This document shows positions 24,223 to 33,834 of a DNA stretch of 64,000 bases, piece after piece (within the stretch, counting starts at the first letter, position 1; every line of letters starts with the position of its first letter). The DNA lies in assembly GCA_002356635.1 (NCBI GenBank), contig CP023454.1:2712501-2776500 (forward strand). Direction: 5' to 3'. This stretch comes from Rhodobacteraceae bacterium QY30 (GTDB lineage Bacteria > Pseudomonadota > Alphaproteobacteria > Rhodobacterales > Rhodobacteraceae). The notes under the pieces were generated by a model, which saw nothing but the letters and a program-made list of their open reading frames with translations, made no database searches and was not told where the DNA came from. Made by a program: the position numbers and the translations under genes.

Positions 24223-25385
24223 CAGCCCGACCTCTTGCCGAAGTCGATGCGCGGGTCGGTCAGCACATACATCAGGTCCGACAGGATGCCGACCAGAAGC
24301 CCCAGAAGCCCAAACGCGTAAAGTGTGCCGAAAACCACCGGGTAATCGCGGGCAATCGTCGCCTCATACCCAAGACGCCCAAGGCCATCCAAGGAAAAGA
24401 TCGTTTCGATCAGCAGCCCGCCGCCGAACAGCACGGCCAGGAACAGGCCCGGGAAGCCGGCAATGACAATCAGCATGGCGTTGCGAAACACGTGACCATA
24501 AAGCACCCGCCGTTCCGTCAGCCCCTTGGCGCGGGCGGTCATCACGTATTGCTTGTTGATCTCTTCCAGGAAGCTGTTCTTCGTCAGCAGCGTCAGCGTG
24601 GCGAAGCTTGCGATGGTCGAGGCGATGGTGGGCAGGGTGATGTGCCAGAAATAATCAACGATCTTGCCGCCCAGGCTCAGGCTCTCCCAGTTGTCCGAGG
24701 TCAGTCCGCGCAGCGGGAAGATCTTCCAGTAGGAACCGCCCGCGAACAGCACGATCAGCATGACCGCGAACAGAAACCCGGGGATGGCATAGGCCACGAT
24801 GATCGTGCCGCTGGTCCAGGTGTCGAAAGGCGTGCCGTCCTTCACCGCCTTGCGGATGCCCAGCGGGATCGAGATCAGGTAGGCCAGCAGCGTCGACCAC
24901 AGACCCAGCGAGATCGACACCGGTAGCTTCTCGATCACCAGATCGACGACCGATACGGAACGGAAGAAGCTTTGCCCGAAGTCGAAGCGAAGGTAGTTCC
25001 CCATCATGATCAGGAACCGTTCGACGCCGCCGATCTGTTCCTTGGTGCAGGCCGGGTCCGCAAGGCTGGGCGTGCCGGTGTGGCCTTCCGCGCAAACGAT
25101 GCGGGCGAAGCCCATCTGCACCTCTAGCCGGTCGATGAAGTCCTTGGATAACCCCCGCGCCCCGACATAGCCGCTTTCGCCCTGGTCGATGCCGGATGCC
25201 TCGGACTGGCCGGCATCGCCGCCGCCCGTCACGGATTTCAGAACATCGCCCTGCCCCTGGACGCGAGCCAGCATCTGTTCGACCGGCCCACCGGGCATGA
25301 ACTGCGCCAGCGCAAAGTTCACGATCATGATCCCCAGCAATGTGGGGATCATCAGAAGCACCCGCCTGAGGATATAGGCGCCCAT
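24222..25385 (-). CDS. yejB: Peptide ABC transporter permease YejB
   Basis: A 387-residue permease beginning MGAYILRRVLLMIPTLLGIM, the usual DppB/YejB N-terminus, with the EAA loop YVMTARAKGLTERRVLYGHVF and a C-terminal TYVLTDPRIDF. A YejB-type insertion rich in Gly/Asp/Gln lies at about 40-110. It is 32 bases downstream of yejA. Confidence 0.93.
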   Translation of the reverse strand: MGAYILRRVLLMIPTLLGIMIVNFALAQFMPGGPVEQMLARVQGQGDVLKSVTGGGDAGQSEASGIDQGESGYVGARGLSKDFIDRLEVQMGFARIVCAEGHTGTPSLADPACTKEQIGGVERFLIMMGNYLRFDFGQSFFRSVSVVDLVIEKLPVSISLGLWSTLLAYLISIPLGIRKAVKDGTPFDTWTSGTIIVAYAIPGFLFAVMLIVLFAGGSYWKIFPLRGLTSDNWESLSLGGKIVDYFWHITLPTIASTIASFATLTLLTKNSFLEEINKQYVMTARAKGLTERRVLYGHVFRNAMLIVIAGFPGLFLAVLFGGGLLIETIFSLDGLGRLGYEATIARDYPVVFGTLYAFGLLGLLVGILSDLMYVLTDPRIDFGKRSG

Positions 25386-25417
25386 CCGTCCTGCCCGCTT
25401 TGTCCGTGTTTATCCGA

Positions 25418-27268
25418 CTAGCGCAATGCGCCTGCCGCCTTCAGCCTGTCGGCCTTTTCGGCGTTGTACCACCAAAAGTCGAGGTAGCCGAGCGAATAGG
25501 GCGGCAAGGTTTCGGGATGTTCGTAAACATCCCAATAGGCGACGGTATTGGTGTTCTTGTACCACTGCGGCACCCAGAACCGCATGGCGCGCAGCACCCG
25601 GTCCAGCGCGCGGGTCCGCACTTTCAGTTCGGCGTTGCTTTGCGCCTTCATGATCTCGGTGATCAGCCCATCCACCACCGGATCGTTCACACCCGCCAGG
25701 TTGAACACGTCATTCACGCCGGCCGACCCGAAATACTGCTGCAATTCAGCCCCCGGCTGGAATCCCTGCCCCAGCTGTTCGTTGACCATGTCAAAGTCGA
25801 ACTTGCGCGACCGCAGCTCGTACTGCGCCGGGTCGACGCGGTCGATGGCGGCATCGACGCCCAGCGCCTTCAGGTTCTCGACATAGGGCGCAATCACCCG
25901 GTCGAAGGCCGGATCGCTTTCCAGAAGGCCCACCCGCAAGGTTTCGCCCTTGGCATTGCGGCGGATGCCGTCGTTGCCCACGGTCCAGCCCGCTTCGTCC
26001 AGAAGCTTCGACGCCTTGCGCAGGTTCTTGCGATCCAGCTGCGCATCGCCCGACACCGGCGCCAGCACCGCATCTTCGTCAAGCACACCGGCGGGCAGCT
26101 TGTCCTTGAACGGTTCAAGAACGGCCAGTTCTTCGGGCGTGGGCTTGCCGGTCGCGGCCAGATCGCTGTTGTCCCAGAAGGAATTGGTGCGGGTATAAAG
26201 CCCGTAGAACAGCGTCTTGTTCGACCATTCGAAGTTGAACATCAGGCCCAGCGCCTCGCGCACGCGGGGGTCCTGGAATTTCTCGCGACGAAGGTTGAAG
26301 ACGAAGGACTGGCCGGATCCGATGTTGCCGTTGGGCAGTTCCGCCTTCAACACCCAGTTGTTGGTGATCGCGGGGAAGGTATAGCCAGTCGCCCAGTTCT
26401 TGGCCGAGTTTTCGTTGCGGAACAGGTATTCGCCGGCCTTGAAGGCCTCGAACATCGCGGTCGGATCGCCGAAATATTCGACGCGAACCCGGTCGAAGTT
26501 GTAGCGGCCGATGTTGTTCGGCAGGTCCTTGCCCCAGTAATCGGGGTTGCGCTTGTAGATCACGCGCTTGCCGATGTCGTAGCTGTCCAGAAGGTAGGGG
26601 CCCGATCCCAGCGCCGGCTCCATCCGGCTTTTGTCCAGCCGCGCCTTGGTCTTTTCGAACCAGGCCTTCGACATGACCGGCAAGCCCCCCGCCGATTGCA
26701 GCCTTTCCCGCACCTTCGACTCGGGTTTGAAGGTGAACTTCACATGCTGCGCATCGACCACTTCGGCCTTTTCGATGAACTGCTTGATGACGGCGCGGAA
26801 GGATTCAAGCCCCTGTTCCATGAACAGGTCATGGGTAAAGACCACGTCTTCAGCGGTGATGGGCGTTCCGTCGGAAAACTTCGCCTCGGGGCGCAGGGTG
26901 AAGATCGCCCAGGCGCGGTCGGCGGGATATTCGACCGTGGAACAGATCAGGCAATAGAGCGCGCCGATTTCATCGGCCGGCGCCTCCATCAGGCTTTCGG
27001 TCGAGATGTTGGACAGCGCCGCCGCAACCCCGTCGACCGTGTAGGGGTTGAAGTTGTCGAAGGTGCCGCCCACTCCGATCGACATTTCGCCGCCCTTGGG
27101 CGCATCGGGGTTGACGTAGTCAAAGTGCTTGAGGTCGGCGGCGTATTTCGGCGCGTCGCCGAAGGTCGTCACGGCATGGGAAACGGTGGTGTCCTGCGCC
27201 AGCAGCGGCGCGGCCAGCACCACCCCAAGCCCGAACCCACCGATTGCCGACCAAAGACTGCGCGCCAT
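25418..27268 (-). CDS. yejA: Peptide ABC transporter substrate-binding protein YejA
   Basis: A 616-residue periplasmic SBP_bac_5 protein. A signal peptide (MARSLWSAIGGFGLGVVLAAPLLAQ; cleavage after LLA or LAQ) precedes the mature domain, which has FDYVNPDAPKGGEM, the AEDVVFTHDLFM helix, GSGPYLL and RNPDYWG. YejABEF takes up oligopeptides and, in E. coli, microcin C. It is the first gene of a five-gene operon with yejB, yejE, yejF and the glycosyltransferase. Confidence 0.93.
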   Translation of the reverse strand: MARSLWSAIGGFGLGVVLAAPLLAQDTTVSHAVTTFGDAPKYAADLKHFDYVNPDAPKGGEMSIGVGGTFDNFNPYTVDGVAAALSNISTESLMEAPADEIGALYCLICSTVEYPADRAWAIFTLRPEAKFSDGTPITAEDVVFTHDLFMEQGLESFRAVIKQFIEKAEVVDAQHVKFTFKPESKVRERLQSAGGLPVMSKAWFEKTKARLDKSRMEPALGSGPYLLDSYDIGKRVIYKRNPDYWGKDLPNNIGRYNFDRVRVEYFGDPTAMFEAFKAGEYLFRNENSAKNWATGYTFPAITNNWVLKAELPNGNIGSGQSFVFNLRREKFQDPRVREALGLMFNFEWSNKTLFYGLYTRTNSFWDNSDLAATGKPTPEELAVLEPFKDKLPAGVLDEDAVLAPVSGDAQLDRKNLRKASKLLDEAGWTVGNDGIRRNAKGETLRVGLLESDPAFDRVIAPYVENLKALGVDAAIDRVDPAQYELRSRKFDFDMVNEQLGQGFQPGAELQQYFGSAGVNDVFNLAGVNDPVVDGLITEIMKAQSNAELKVRTRALDRVLRAMRFWVPQWYKNTNTVAYWDVYEHPETLPPYSLGYLDFWWYNAEKADRLKAAGALR

Positions 27269-27401
27269 CTGTTCTTCCTTGTCTGATCCGGTCCTGCGGG
27301 GGCCAGGGCCGCGGGAACTGTGCCGCAGGCTAGAACGCCACGGGTGCGGGCATCAAGTTGCAACTCTGTGAGATCATGCGGAAAAGCTCCGCCCAATGCA
27401 A

Positions 27402-27430
27402 AAGGCCGCCCGTAGGGGGCGGCCCTTCCG
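27402..27430 (-). terminator. Terminator of the cytochrome c_y gene
   Basis: On the minus strand a GGCCGCCC/GGGCGGCC stem (27404-27411 with 27417-27424) is followed by TTTTGC. It separates the cytochrome gene from yejA. Confidence 0.75.
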
Positions 27431-27449
27431 GGACTGGATCGCGAAGGAG

Positions 27450-27980
27450 TCAGCCCCCCAGCGATTCCAGGTATTTGATGACGTTGGCGCGGTCTTCCGC
27501 CTTCGGCAGGCCCGCAAAGCTCATCTTCGTGCCGGGGACCACGCCCTTCGGGTTCGTCAGGAACGCCTGAAGCGCCTCGGGATCCCAGTTGCCGCCGTGG
27601 GCCTTCATGCCGTCCGAGTAGGAGAAGCCCTCGACCGAGGCGACGGGGCGGTTCACAACACCATCCAGGTGCGGGCCGGTGCTGTTGGTCCCGTCGATCT
27701 TGTGGCAGGCCTTGCACTTGCCGAAGGTCTTTTCGCCCGCCGCCGCATCGGCCGAAGCCAGAAGGTCGGCGAAGGCCGGGCCTTCCGCAGGCGCGGCGGC
27801 TTCGGTGGTGCCGCCTTCGGCGCCGGTGTCGATCGCGTAGGCCTGGGCCACTTCCTCACCGGCATGTGCGACGGGGGCCGTGGCATAGAGCGACTCTGCC
27901 GCCCATTTTCCCAGCAGGAAGATAAGGAAAGCACCGCAGAGCGCGCCGCCTGCTTTCGTAACCGTCATCGTGTCGAACAT
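27450..27980 (-). CDS. cycY: Membrane-anchored cytochrome c_y (cytochrome c-552 type)
   Basis: A 176-residue class I cytochrome c tethered by an uncleaved N-terminal helix (about 9-30, [20 protein letters not shown]). An Ala/Glu/Gly-rich flexible linker (40-75) leads to the haem domain with Cys89-Lys-Ala-Cys92-His93 and an axial Met in [10 protein letters not shown]. In Rhodobacter c_y carries electrons from bc1 to the photosynthetic reaction centre or cbb3 oxidase. Here it lies outside the cco cluster but could feed it. AGAGG precedes the ATG at 27980. Confidence 0.92.
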   Translation of the reverse strand: MFDTMTVTKAGGALCGAFLIFLLGKWAAESLYATAPVAHAGEEVAQAYAIDTGAEGGTTEAAAPAEGPAFADLLASADAAAGEKTFGKCKACHKIDGTNSTGPHLDGVVNRPVASVEGFSYSDGMKAHGGNWDPEALQAFLTNPKGVVPGTKMSFAGLPKAEDRANVIKYLESLGG

Positions 27981-28102
27981 GTCGCGCCTCTGTTTGGCAA
28001 TTCGCTGGCGCGTATCTATCCGCTTCCCTGATCGGGTTTCAAGGTATAGTTGACCCCGCGATCCCCGGTTGTGGCCGGGAATTTCGCCGAGGAGTTACCG
28101 AC

Positions 28103-28942
28103 ATGACCGGACGCATCGCCTTTCAGGGGGAACCCGGAGCCTATTCGCACCAGGCCTGCCGCCAAGCCCGGCCGGGATTCGAGGCGGTGCCCTGCGAAAC
28201 CTTCGAGGACACGATCGAGATGTGCCTGAGCGGCGAGACCGACCTGGCGATGCTACCGGTCGAGAATTCGACCTATGGCCGGGTGGCCGATATTCACCAC
28301 CTGCTGCCCGCCTCGGGCCTGCATATCGTGGACGAGGCGTTCGTGCGCGTGCACATCAACCTGCTGGGGTTGCCCGGAACACAACTTGCCGACGTGACGC
28401 GGGCGATGTCGCACACCGTCCTTCTGGGCCAGTGCCGCGACTTCCTGCGCCAGCACCACCTGAAATCCGTCACCGGCGCGGATACGGCCGGTTCGGCCAA
28501 GATCGTGGCCGAGCGCGGCGACCGGTCCCTGGGCGCGCTCGCATCCGAACTTGCGGGGGAAATCTACGGCCTTGAGGTGCTGGCCCGCCATATCGAGGAC
28601 CGCTCGAACAACACGACGCGCTTTCTGGTCATGTCGCGCCACCCCGACATGACGCGGCGTGGAAAAGACGGGATGATGACCAGCTTCGTCTTCCGGGTCC
28701 GCAACATTCCGGCGGCGCTTTACAAGGCGCTGGGGGGATTTGCGACCAATGGCATCAACATGACCAAGCTGGAAAGCTACATGGTCGACGGGATCTTCTC
28801 GGCCACGCAGTTCTATGCCGACATCGAGGGCCACCCGGACGATGCCAACGTGCGCCGCGCGATGGAAGAGCTGGAATATTTCACCTCGTTCACGACGGTG
28901 CTGGGCACCTACCCCGCCGATCCGATGCGCCGTCTGGGCTGA
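28103..28942 (+). CDS. pheA: Prephenate dehydratase
   Basis: A 279-residue stand-alone PDT, which converts prephenate to phenylpyruvate in phenylalanine synthesis. The N-terminal PBP-like catalytic domain has FQGEPGAYSHQA, LPVENSTYGRV and NNTTRFLVM. The C-terminal ACT domain (about 200-275; TKLESYMVDG) is for Phe feedback inhibition. No chorismate mutase domain is fused. GAGGAG lies 9 bases before the ATG. Confidence 0.95.
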   Translation: MTGRIAFQGEPGAYSHQACRQARPGFEAVPCETFEDTIEMCLSGETDLAMLPVENSTYGRVADIHHLLPASGLHIVDEAFVRVHINLLGLPGTQLADVTRAMSHTVLLGQCRDFLRQHHLKSVTGADTAGSAKIVAERGDRSLGALASELAGEIYGLEVLARHIEDRSNNTTRFLVMSRHPDMTRRGKDGMMTSFVFRVRNIPAALYKALGGFATNGINMTKLESYMVDGIFSATQFYADIEGHPDDANVRRAMEELEYFTSFTTVLGTYPADPMRRLG

Positions 28943-28947
28943 GTGGA

Positions 28948-29418
28948 TCAGGCGCGGCGGACCATGTGGCGCATCTCCAGCCGGTGCGCGAAGCTGCGCA
29001 ACCCGGCCTGATAGCGGCGCAGTGCCGTCTTGCGACCCAGACGCAGAGTCGGCATCAGAAGCCGCGCGCCGATGCTGCGGGGACGCAGCTCAAGGTCGGT
29101 GCGCAGCCGGGTCCGCATGCGCGACAGGGCCAGCACGTCGATATCCACGTCCGCCTCGAACCCGCCGCCCGTCATCCGCAGCGCCAGCGACTCGCCCGGT
29201 ACCAGCACCCGCAGTTCGGCGGTGACATGGCGCAGCTTGCCGCGGTAACGCCCCGCAATGGCCCAGCGCATCCCGACCGAGGGCGCGGGCAGCCTGTCCA
29301 GACGTTCGACCAGAATGCCCCGACGCAGCGCCATCCGGACCAGACCGTCAAAATCGGCCAGCGCCGCGAAGACATCGGCAACCGGAACTTCGATGTCTTC
29401 GCGCGCGGAAAAGCGCAT
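28948..29418 (-). CDS. SRPBCC (START-like) family protein, function unknown
   Basis: A 156-residue protein starting MRFSAREDIEVPVADVFAAL, the beginning of the SRPBCC/polyketide-cyclase helix-grip fold; it keeps a basic C-terminal helix (RLGRKTALRRYQAGLRSFAHRL). These folds bind hydrophobic ligands. No catalytic residues are evident. It is convergent with pheA, 5 bases apart, and 47 bases downstream of the nudC stop, so it may be co-transcribed with nudC. Confidence 0.7.
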   Translation of the reverse strand: MRFSAREDIEVPVADVFAALADFDGLVRMALRRGILVERLDRLPAPSVGMRWAIAGRYRGKLRHVTAELRVLVPGESLALRMTGGGFEADVDIDVLALSRMRTRLRTDLELRPRSIGARLLMPTLRLGRKTALRRYQAGLRSFAHRLEMRHMVRRA

Positions 29419-29465
29419 GGGGGATTCTCTATCGCAAGGCTACAATGCCTGCGTTTGTGGCCGGT

Positions 29466-30437
29466 TCAGCCCCGGTCCGCAAGCCAGTCGAACATCAGGC
29501 TGGCGGCAATCGCGCCCCGGCGCGGCGGGCGGACCTGCGGGTGGGTTCCGGCGAAGACCACCGCCAGTTCTTCCCGCGTCAGCCACAAGGCGGCTTCCAG
29601 TTCGGCCGGGTCCAGCGTGATCTCGTCGCTTTCGGCCTGCCCCTCGCATCCCAGCATCAGCGAAGACGGATAGGGCCAGGGCTGGCTGGCCAGGTAGCGG
29701 ACCGCCCCGACACGAACGCCGGTCTCCTCGGCCACTTCGCGGCGCACGGCGGCTTCCACGGTTTCCCCCGGCTCCATGAAGCCCGCCAGCAGCGAATACA
29801 TCCCTTCGGGCCATCCCGGAGATCGGCCCAGAAGCAGGCGGTTGCCCCGCACGATGCGCATGATGACCACCGGATCGGTGCGGGGGAAATGCGCGGCCCG
29901 GCATGCCGGGCAATCGCGCTGCCAGCCCGCGCGGGTGATTTCCGTTGCCGCGCCACAGGCCGAACAGAAACGGTGGTTGCCATGCCATGCAAACAGCGAC
30001 CGTGCCGCCGCCAGGTCGACCGCATCCTCAGGGGACAGCAGGGCCATGGCGCCCCGCAACTCGGCAAAGTGCCAAACCGCCGGGGCTTCGGGGTGGGCCT
30101 GTTCGGTCGCGTCGAAGAAGCCCGCCTCGGGCCGGTCCTCTGCCGCCGGTGGCTCCCACCCCGAGATGTCGCGGGCAAAGATCGGTGCCTGTCCGCGCCG
30201 GCCCAGGAACACCTCGATCCCCGGTTCGTCCAGCACCGGATGGCCATTGTGCAGCCACCCCGCCCCGACGGCAGACAGAAGCGGCTTGCCGCGCCAGAAG
30301 GGAATGACCCGGCAGGACGGATCATTCCGGTCGCGCGCGATCACCTGAGGGTCGCCACGACACTCGGCGTGGCGTTCCGCGCCCGGGCCGGCAAAGGCGA
30401 TGGCCCAGGCAGCATCGACAGGGGCGGCGGGCGTCAT
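29466..30437 (-). CDS. nudC: NAD(+) diphosphatase / RNA decapping NUDIX hydrolase NudC
   Basis: A 323-residue NudC. It shows an N-terminal NUDIX-like region, a four-Cys zinc ribbon (CSAC...CPAC), the NUDIX box GFMEPGETVEAAVRREVAEETG, and the NADH-specific SQPWPYPSSLM. It cleaves NAD(H) and removes NAD caps from RNA. I place the start at the ATG at 30437; the reading frame stays open for 45 more codons upstream, and the upstream part has no family resemblance. Confidence 0.9.
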   Translation of the reverse strand: MTPAAPVDAAWAIAFAGPGAERHAECRGDPQVIARDRNDPSCRVIPFWRGKPLLSAVGAGWLHNGHPVLDEPGIEVFLGRRGQAPIFARDISGWEPPAAEDRPEAGFFDATEQAHPEAPAVWHFAELRGAMALLSPEDAVDLAAARSLFAWHGNHRFCSACGAATEITRAGWQRDCPACRAAHFPRTDPVVIMRIVRGNRLLLGRSPGWPEGMYSLLAGFMEPGETVEAAVRREVAEETGVRVGAVRYLASQPWPYPSSLMLGCEGQAESDEITLDPAELEAALWLTREELAVVFAGTHPQVRPPRRGAIAASLMFDWLADRG

Positions 30438-30624
30438 GTGCCGCACCGTCCGCCGCAGGAATGAAAAGTCAACACGCGCCCGCCCAATTTCCGCTGCATT
30501 GATACAACCATAACGAGATTTACGCCCCGAGGCCCGCAATTCACCATTGTGGCCCGCGCGGCCCGCCTGCAAGATGTTCCGCCATGACCTCTCTACCGAT
30601 CAAGCCCAGGACTGTCACGCCACG

Positions 30625-32556
30625 ATGAGACCCAGACCTGGCCAGGGACAGCTGGAAGGCCACCCGGTCATCGACCTGCGGCTGCTGGCGACGACCGACC
30701 TGCACATGCAGATCCAGCCCTACGACTATTACCGGGATCGGCCGGCGGAAAATGGCGGCCTGACGCTGCTTTCGAACGTGATCGCCCAGGCCCGGTCCGA
30801 GGTGCCGAACACCCTGCTTTTCGACAACGGCGACTTCCTGCAGGGCAGTCCGCTGGGCGATCTTGCCTTGCTGGACAGTTCCTTCTGCCACCGGGCGCAC
30901 CCGATGATCGCGGCGATGAACCTGCTGGGCTACGATGCCGTGACGCTGGGCAACCATGAATTCAACTTCGGCCTGCCGGCGCTCGACCGGGTCATCGCCT
31001 CGGCCCGGTTCCCGGTCGTGCTGGCGAATGCCGTGCGCCGCCTTGGGGCCACCCCGGCCGAGGATGCGTTCCACCTTCCGCCCTATGTCCTTCTGGACCG
31101 CCTGGTGACCGACCGGGCGGGCGCGGAGCATTCCCTTCGGATCGGCGTCATCGGGCTGGTGACGCCGCTGATCACCGTCTGGGACCGCGAACATCTGGAA
31201 GGCCGGATCGAGGCCCGCGATCCCGTGGAAACGGCGCGCGCGCTGGTGCCGCAGATGCGGGCCGAAGGCGCCGATCTGGTCGTCGCGCTGCATCATGCGG
31301 GGATCGGCCACGCCCATTGGACCCCCGGGATGGAGGATGGGGGCATTCCGCTGGCCCGTCTGGGCGGAATCGACGTGCAGGTGCTGGGCCACAGCCACCG
31401 CCTGTTTCCGGCACCCGATTTCCGGGGTCATCCGGATGTGGATGCCGATGCGGGCCGGGTCGGAGGGGTGCCGGCGGTAATGGCCGGTGCGATGGGCACG
31501 CATCTGGGGCAGATCGACCTGACGCTCTGTCTGGGGCCGGACGGCGCGCGCGTTGCGGCGGCGAAGGCGCAACTGCGTCCCGCCCGGACCGACCTGCCGC
31601 CCAGCGCAGCCGCGCCAAGGATCGAGGCCTGCATCCGCCCCGCGCACCTGCGCACGCTGGAGCAGATCCGAAAGCCCGTCGGGCGGACCGAGACGCCGGT
31701 CGACAGCTACTTCGCGCTCGTCGCCGGGGATGCCTCGCTGACCCTGATGGCCGAGGCGCAGCGGGACTTCGTTCGGCAGGCTCTCTCCGGTGGTCCCTGG
31801 CAGCATCTCCCCGTCCTTTCGGCGGTGGCGCCTTTCCTGGCCGGGGGACGGGGCGGACCCGAGAACTACACCGACATTCCCGCGGGCCCGCTGCTGATGC
31901 GCCACCCGGCCGAAATGATCCGCTTCCCCAATGCCGTCCGCGCCCTGGCCGTTACCGGTGCCGAGCTGTCCGAGTGGCTGGAGCGGTCGGCGGCGCTGTT
32001 CTGCCGCTTTCCGCCCGGCAGCCGGGACCGGCCGCTGATCGACACGGCCATGCCCAGCTACTGCTTCGATGTCATTTACGGCGTCACCTACGGGATCGAC
32101 CTTTCCGTTCCCGCCCGCTACGGCGCTGCCGGCCAGCGTCTGGCCAGCAGCGCCCGGCGGATCTTCGACCTGCGCCACCAGGGTCGTCCGGTCACGGCGA
32201 CGGATCGCTTCATCGTCGCCACCAACAGCTACCGCACCTCGGGCGGGGGCGGCTTTCCCGAAGTCTCCCACCCCGAGCCGGTGCTTCGCGCGCCCGACCT
32301 GACGCGCGACGTGCTGATCCGTCACATCCAGGCCGCCGGAACGATCCGCCCCCGTCGGACCGGACCCTGGCGCTTTGCGCCGCTACCGGGGACGACGGCG
32401 GTGTTCGACACCGGCCCCGGCGCGGCGGGAATCCTGGCCCGGAACGAAGGCCCCCGCGACCGCCGGATCGAAGCGCTGGGCCCGACGGACGACGGTTTCC
32501 TGCGCTGCCGCCTGTATCTGCCCGATGCCGATGCGGATTTCCCCGCCGCCGACTGA
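30625..32556 (+). CDS. 2',3'-cyclic-nucleotide 2'-phosphodiesterase / 3'-nucleotidase (CpdB-like)
   Basis: A protein of about 643 residues. The N-terminal calcineurin-like metallophosphatase has LLATTDLHM, FDNGDFLQGSP, VTLGNHEFNFGL and VQVLGHSHRLF, so the dimetal ligands are present. The C-terminal 5'-nucleotidase domain has VATNSYRTSGGGGFP, the substrate-binding loop. Unlike periplasmic CpdB, I see no signal peptide at any plausible start, so a cytoplasmic enzyme or an unrecognised start is possible. No strong Shine-Dalgarno precedes the ATG at 30625; an in-frame ATG lies at 30574. Confidence 0.82.
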   Translation: MRPRPGQGQLEGHPVIDLRLLATTDLHMQIQPYDYYRDRPAENGGLTLLSNVIAQARSEVPNTLLFDNGDFLQGSPLGDLALLDSSFCHRAHPMIAAMNLLGYDAVTLGNHEFNFGLPALDRVIASARFPVVLANAVRRLGATPAEDAFHLPPYVLLDRLVTDRAGAEHSLRIGVIGLVTPLITVWDREHLEGRIEARDPVETARALVPQMRAEGADLVVALHHAGIGHAHWTPGMEDGGIPLARLGGIDVQVLGHSHRLFPAPDFRGHPDVDADAGRVGGVPAVMAGAMGTHLGQIDLTLCLGPDGARVAAAKAQLRPARTDLPPSAAAPRIEACIRPAHLRTLEQIRKPVGRTETPVDSYFALVAGDASLTLMAEAQRDFVRQALSGGPWQHLPVLSAVAPFLAGGRGGPENYTDIPAGPLLMRHPAEMIRFPNAVRALAVTGAELSEWLERSAALFCRFPPGSRDRPLIDTAMPSYCFDVIYGVTYGIDLSVPARYGAAGQRLASSARRIFDLRHQGRPVTATDRFIVATNSYRTSGGGGFPEVSHPEPVLRAPDLTRDVLIRHIQAAGTIRPRRTGPWRFAPLPGTTAVFDTGPGAAGILARNEGPRDRRIEALGPTDDGFLRCRLYLPDADADFPAAD

Positions 32557-32596
32557 TGCCTTGTCGAATCCCCCTGCCTGCCCTAGATACACCCCC

Positions 32597-32690
32597 GAGA
32601 GGTTGGCGCGGGCGAGCGCCTCGCCAACCCGGTCAGGTCCGGAAGGAAGCAGCCGCAACGAGTCCCGCTTGGGTCGATGTCCAGCCTCTC
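32597..32690 (+). ncRNA. ffs: Signal recognition particle RNA, small bacterial type (4.5S)
   Basis: A roughly 94-base hairpin RNA. The conserved SRP domain IV, with GGTCAGGTCCGGAAGGAAGC, is at 32631-32650 and continues AGCC. The outer stem pairs GAGAGGTTGG (32597-32606) with CCAGCCTCTC (32681-32690). TAGATA at 32584-32589 could be its -10. It binds Ffh in co-translational targeting. It stands alone between the CpdB-like gene and the convergent moeB. The interval 32691-32769 holds nothing else I recognise. Confidence 0.93.
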
Positions 32691-32769
32691 ACCGTTTCCC
32701 GCAGGAAATCCACGCATTGTCCTTGGCGCGGGCCATCAGGCGGCGGCGGATCACCGCAGGCTTCCAAAC

Positions 32770-33555
32770 TCAGGCGGCGGTGCCGTGGATGTGGCCGCAG
32801 ACCGGGCAGCCGTCGCGCCGCGACACCGCGATTTCGCGGTTTTCGCCCCAGAGCACGTCCTGAATGACCAGCCGCCCGCGCAGGCTGCGGCCCGCGCCGG
32901 TCAGTTCCTTGATCGCTTCCGCCGCCATCATCGACCCCACGATGCCCGGCAACGCGCCCATGACCCCGGCGGCGGCGCAGGTCGGCAGAAGCTCGGCCGG
33001 CGGGATAACGGGGAACAGGCAGGCCAGGCACGGCGCGCTGCGCGCGGGATCGTAAAGGGTCATCTGCCCTTCCCACTGGCTGATCGCGCCCGACAAGAGC
33101 GGCACGCCCGCCGCCACGCAGGCCGCGTTCAGCATGTGACGCGTCTGCAGGTCGTCCGTCGCGTCGATCACCAGATCCCGCCCCGGCACCAGCACGGCGG
33201 CACGCGCGGCATCCAGGCGTTCCGCAACCGGAGTGAGCGTGACGAAGGGGTTGATCCCCGCCACAGCGATCCTGGCCGATTCCACCTTTGGCATTCCGAT
33301 CCGGTCCTGCGCGTGGATCACCTGCCGCTGCAGGTTCGAGACCGAGACCATATCGTCATCGACCACGGTGATCCGGCCGACGCCGGCGGCGGCCAGATAC
33401 ATCAGCACCGGCGCCCCCAGGCCACCCGCGCCGATCACCAGCACGTTGGCGCGTTTCAGTCGGGCCTGGCCCGGCCCGCCGATCTCGCGCAGCACGATAT
33501 GGCGGGCATAGCGTTGCAGTTCGTCGTCCGAATAAAGCGGCGCCGGCGCGGTCAT
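32770..33555 (-). CDS. moeB: MoaD adenylyltransferase MoeB (ThiF/E1-like)
   Basis: A 261-residue E1-like enzyme that adenylates the C-terminal Gly of MoaD. It has the ATP-binding VIGAGGLGAPVLMYLAAAG, the R-finger region, and the zinc cysteines CLAC and CPVC. A ThiF role cannot be excluded by sequence alone, but the neighbours moaD and moaA decide for MoeB. It is the last gene of the moeA-moaA-moaD-moeB run, 21 bases after the moaD stop. Confidence 0.88.
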   Translation of the reverse strand: MTAPAPLYSDDELQRYARHIVLREIGGPGQARLKRANVLVIGAGGLGAPVLMYLAAAGVGRITVVDDDMVSVSNLQRQVIHAQDRIGMPKVESARIAVAGINPFVTLTPVAERLDAARAAVLVPGRDLVIDATDDLQTRHMLNAACVAAGVPLLSGAISQWEGQMTLYDPARSAPCLACLFPVIPPAELLPTCAAAGVMGALPGIVGSMMAAEAIKELTGAGRSLRGRLVIQDVLWGENREIAVSRRDGCPVCGHIHGTAA

Positions 33556-33576
33556 GTTCCTGGCCTCGTCTTCACG

Positions 33577-33831
33577 TCATCCCCCCGTCATGGGCGGAAA
33601 GAAGGCTACCTCGCGTACCCCCGTCAAGGGGGCGGCGAAATCGGCCAGCGACTGGTCCAGTGCCACCCGGATGGCGGTCGGATCGGCAAAGGCCGCTGCG
33701 TGGCGGGCGTCGCGCGCGGCCAGTTCGGCCACCAGGTCGGCCACGGTGGCGGCCGCCGTTTCGATCCGTTCGCGCGGCTGGTCGATGCGTTCACGCAACC
33801 AGGCGAAGTAAAGGATGTCGATCGACTGCAT
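33577..33831 (-). CDS. moaD: Molybdopterin synthase small subunit MoaD
   Basis: An 84-residue ubiquitin-like sulfur carrier ending FFPPMTGG; the terminal Gly-Gly is thiocarboxylated and donates sulfur to precursor Z. It begins 3 bases after the moaA stop. The large subunit MoaE is not in this window. Confidence 0.9.
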   Translation of the reverse strand: MQSIDILYFAWLRERIDQPRERIETAAATVADLVAELAARDARHAAAFADPTAIRVALDQSLADFAAPLTGVREVAFFPPMTGG

Positions 33832-33834
33832 GGT

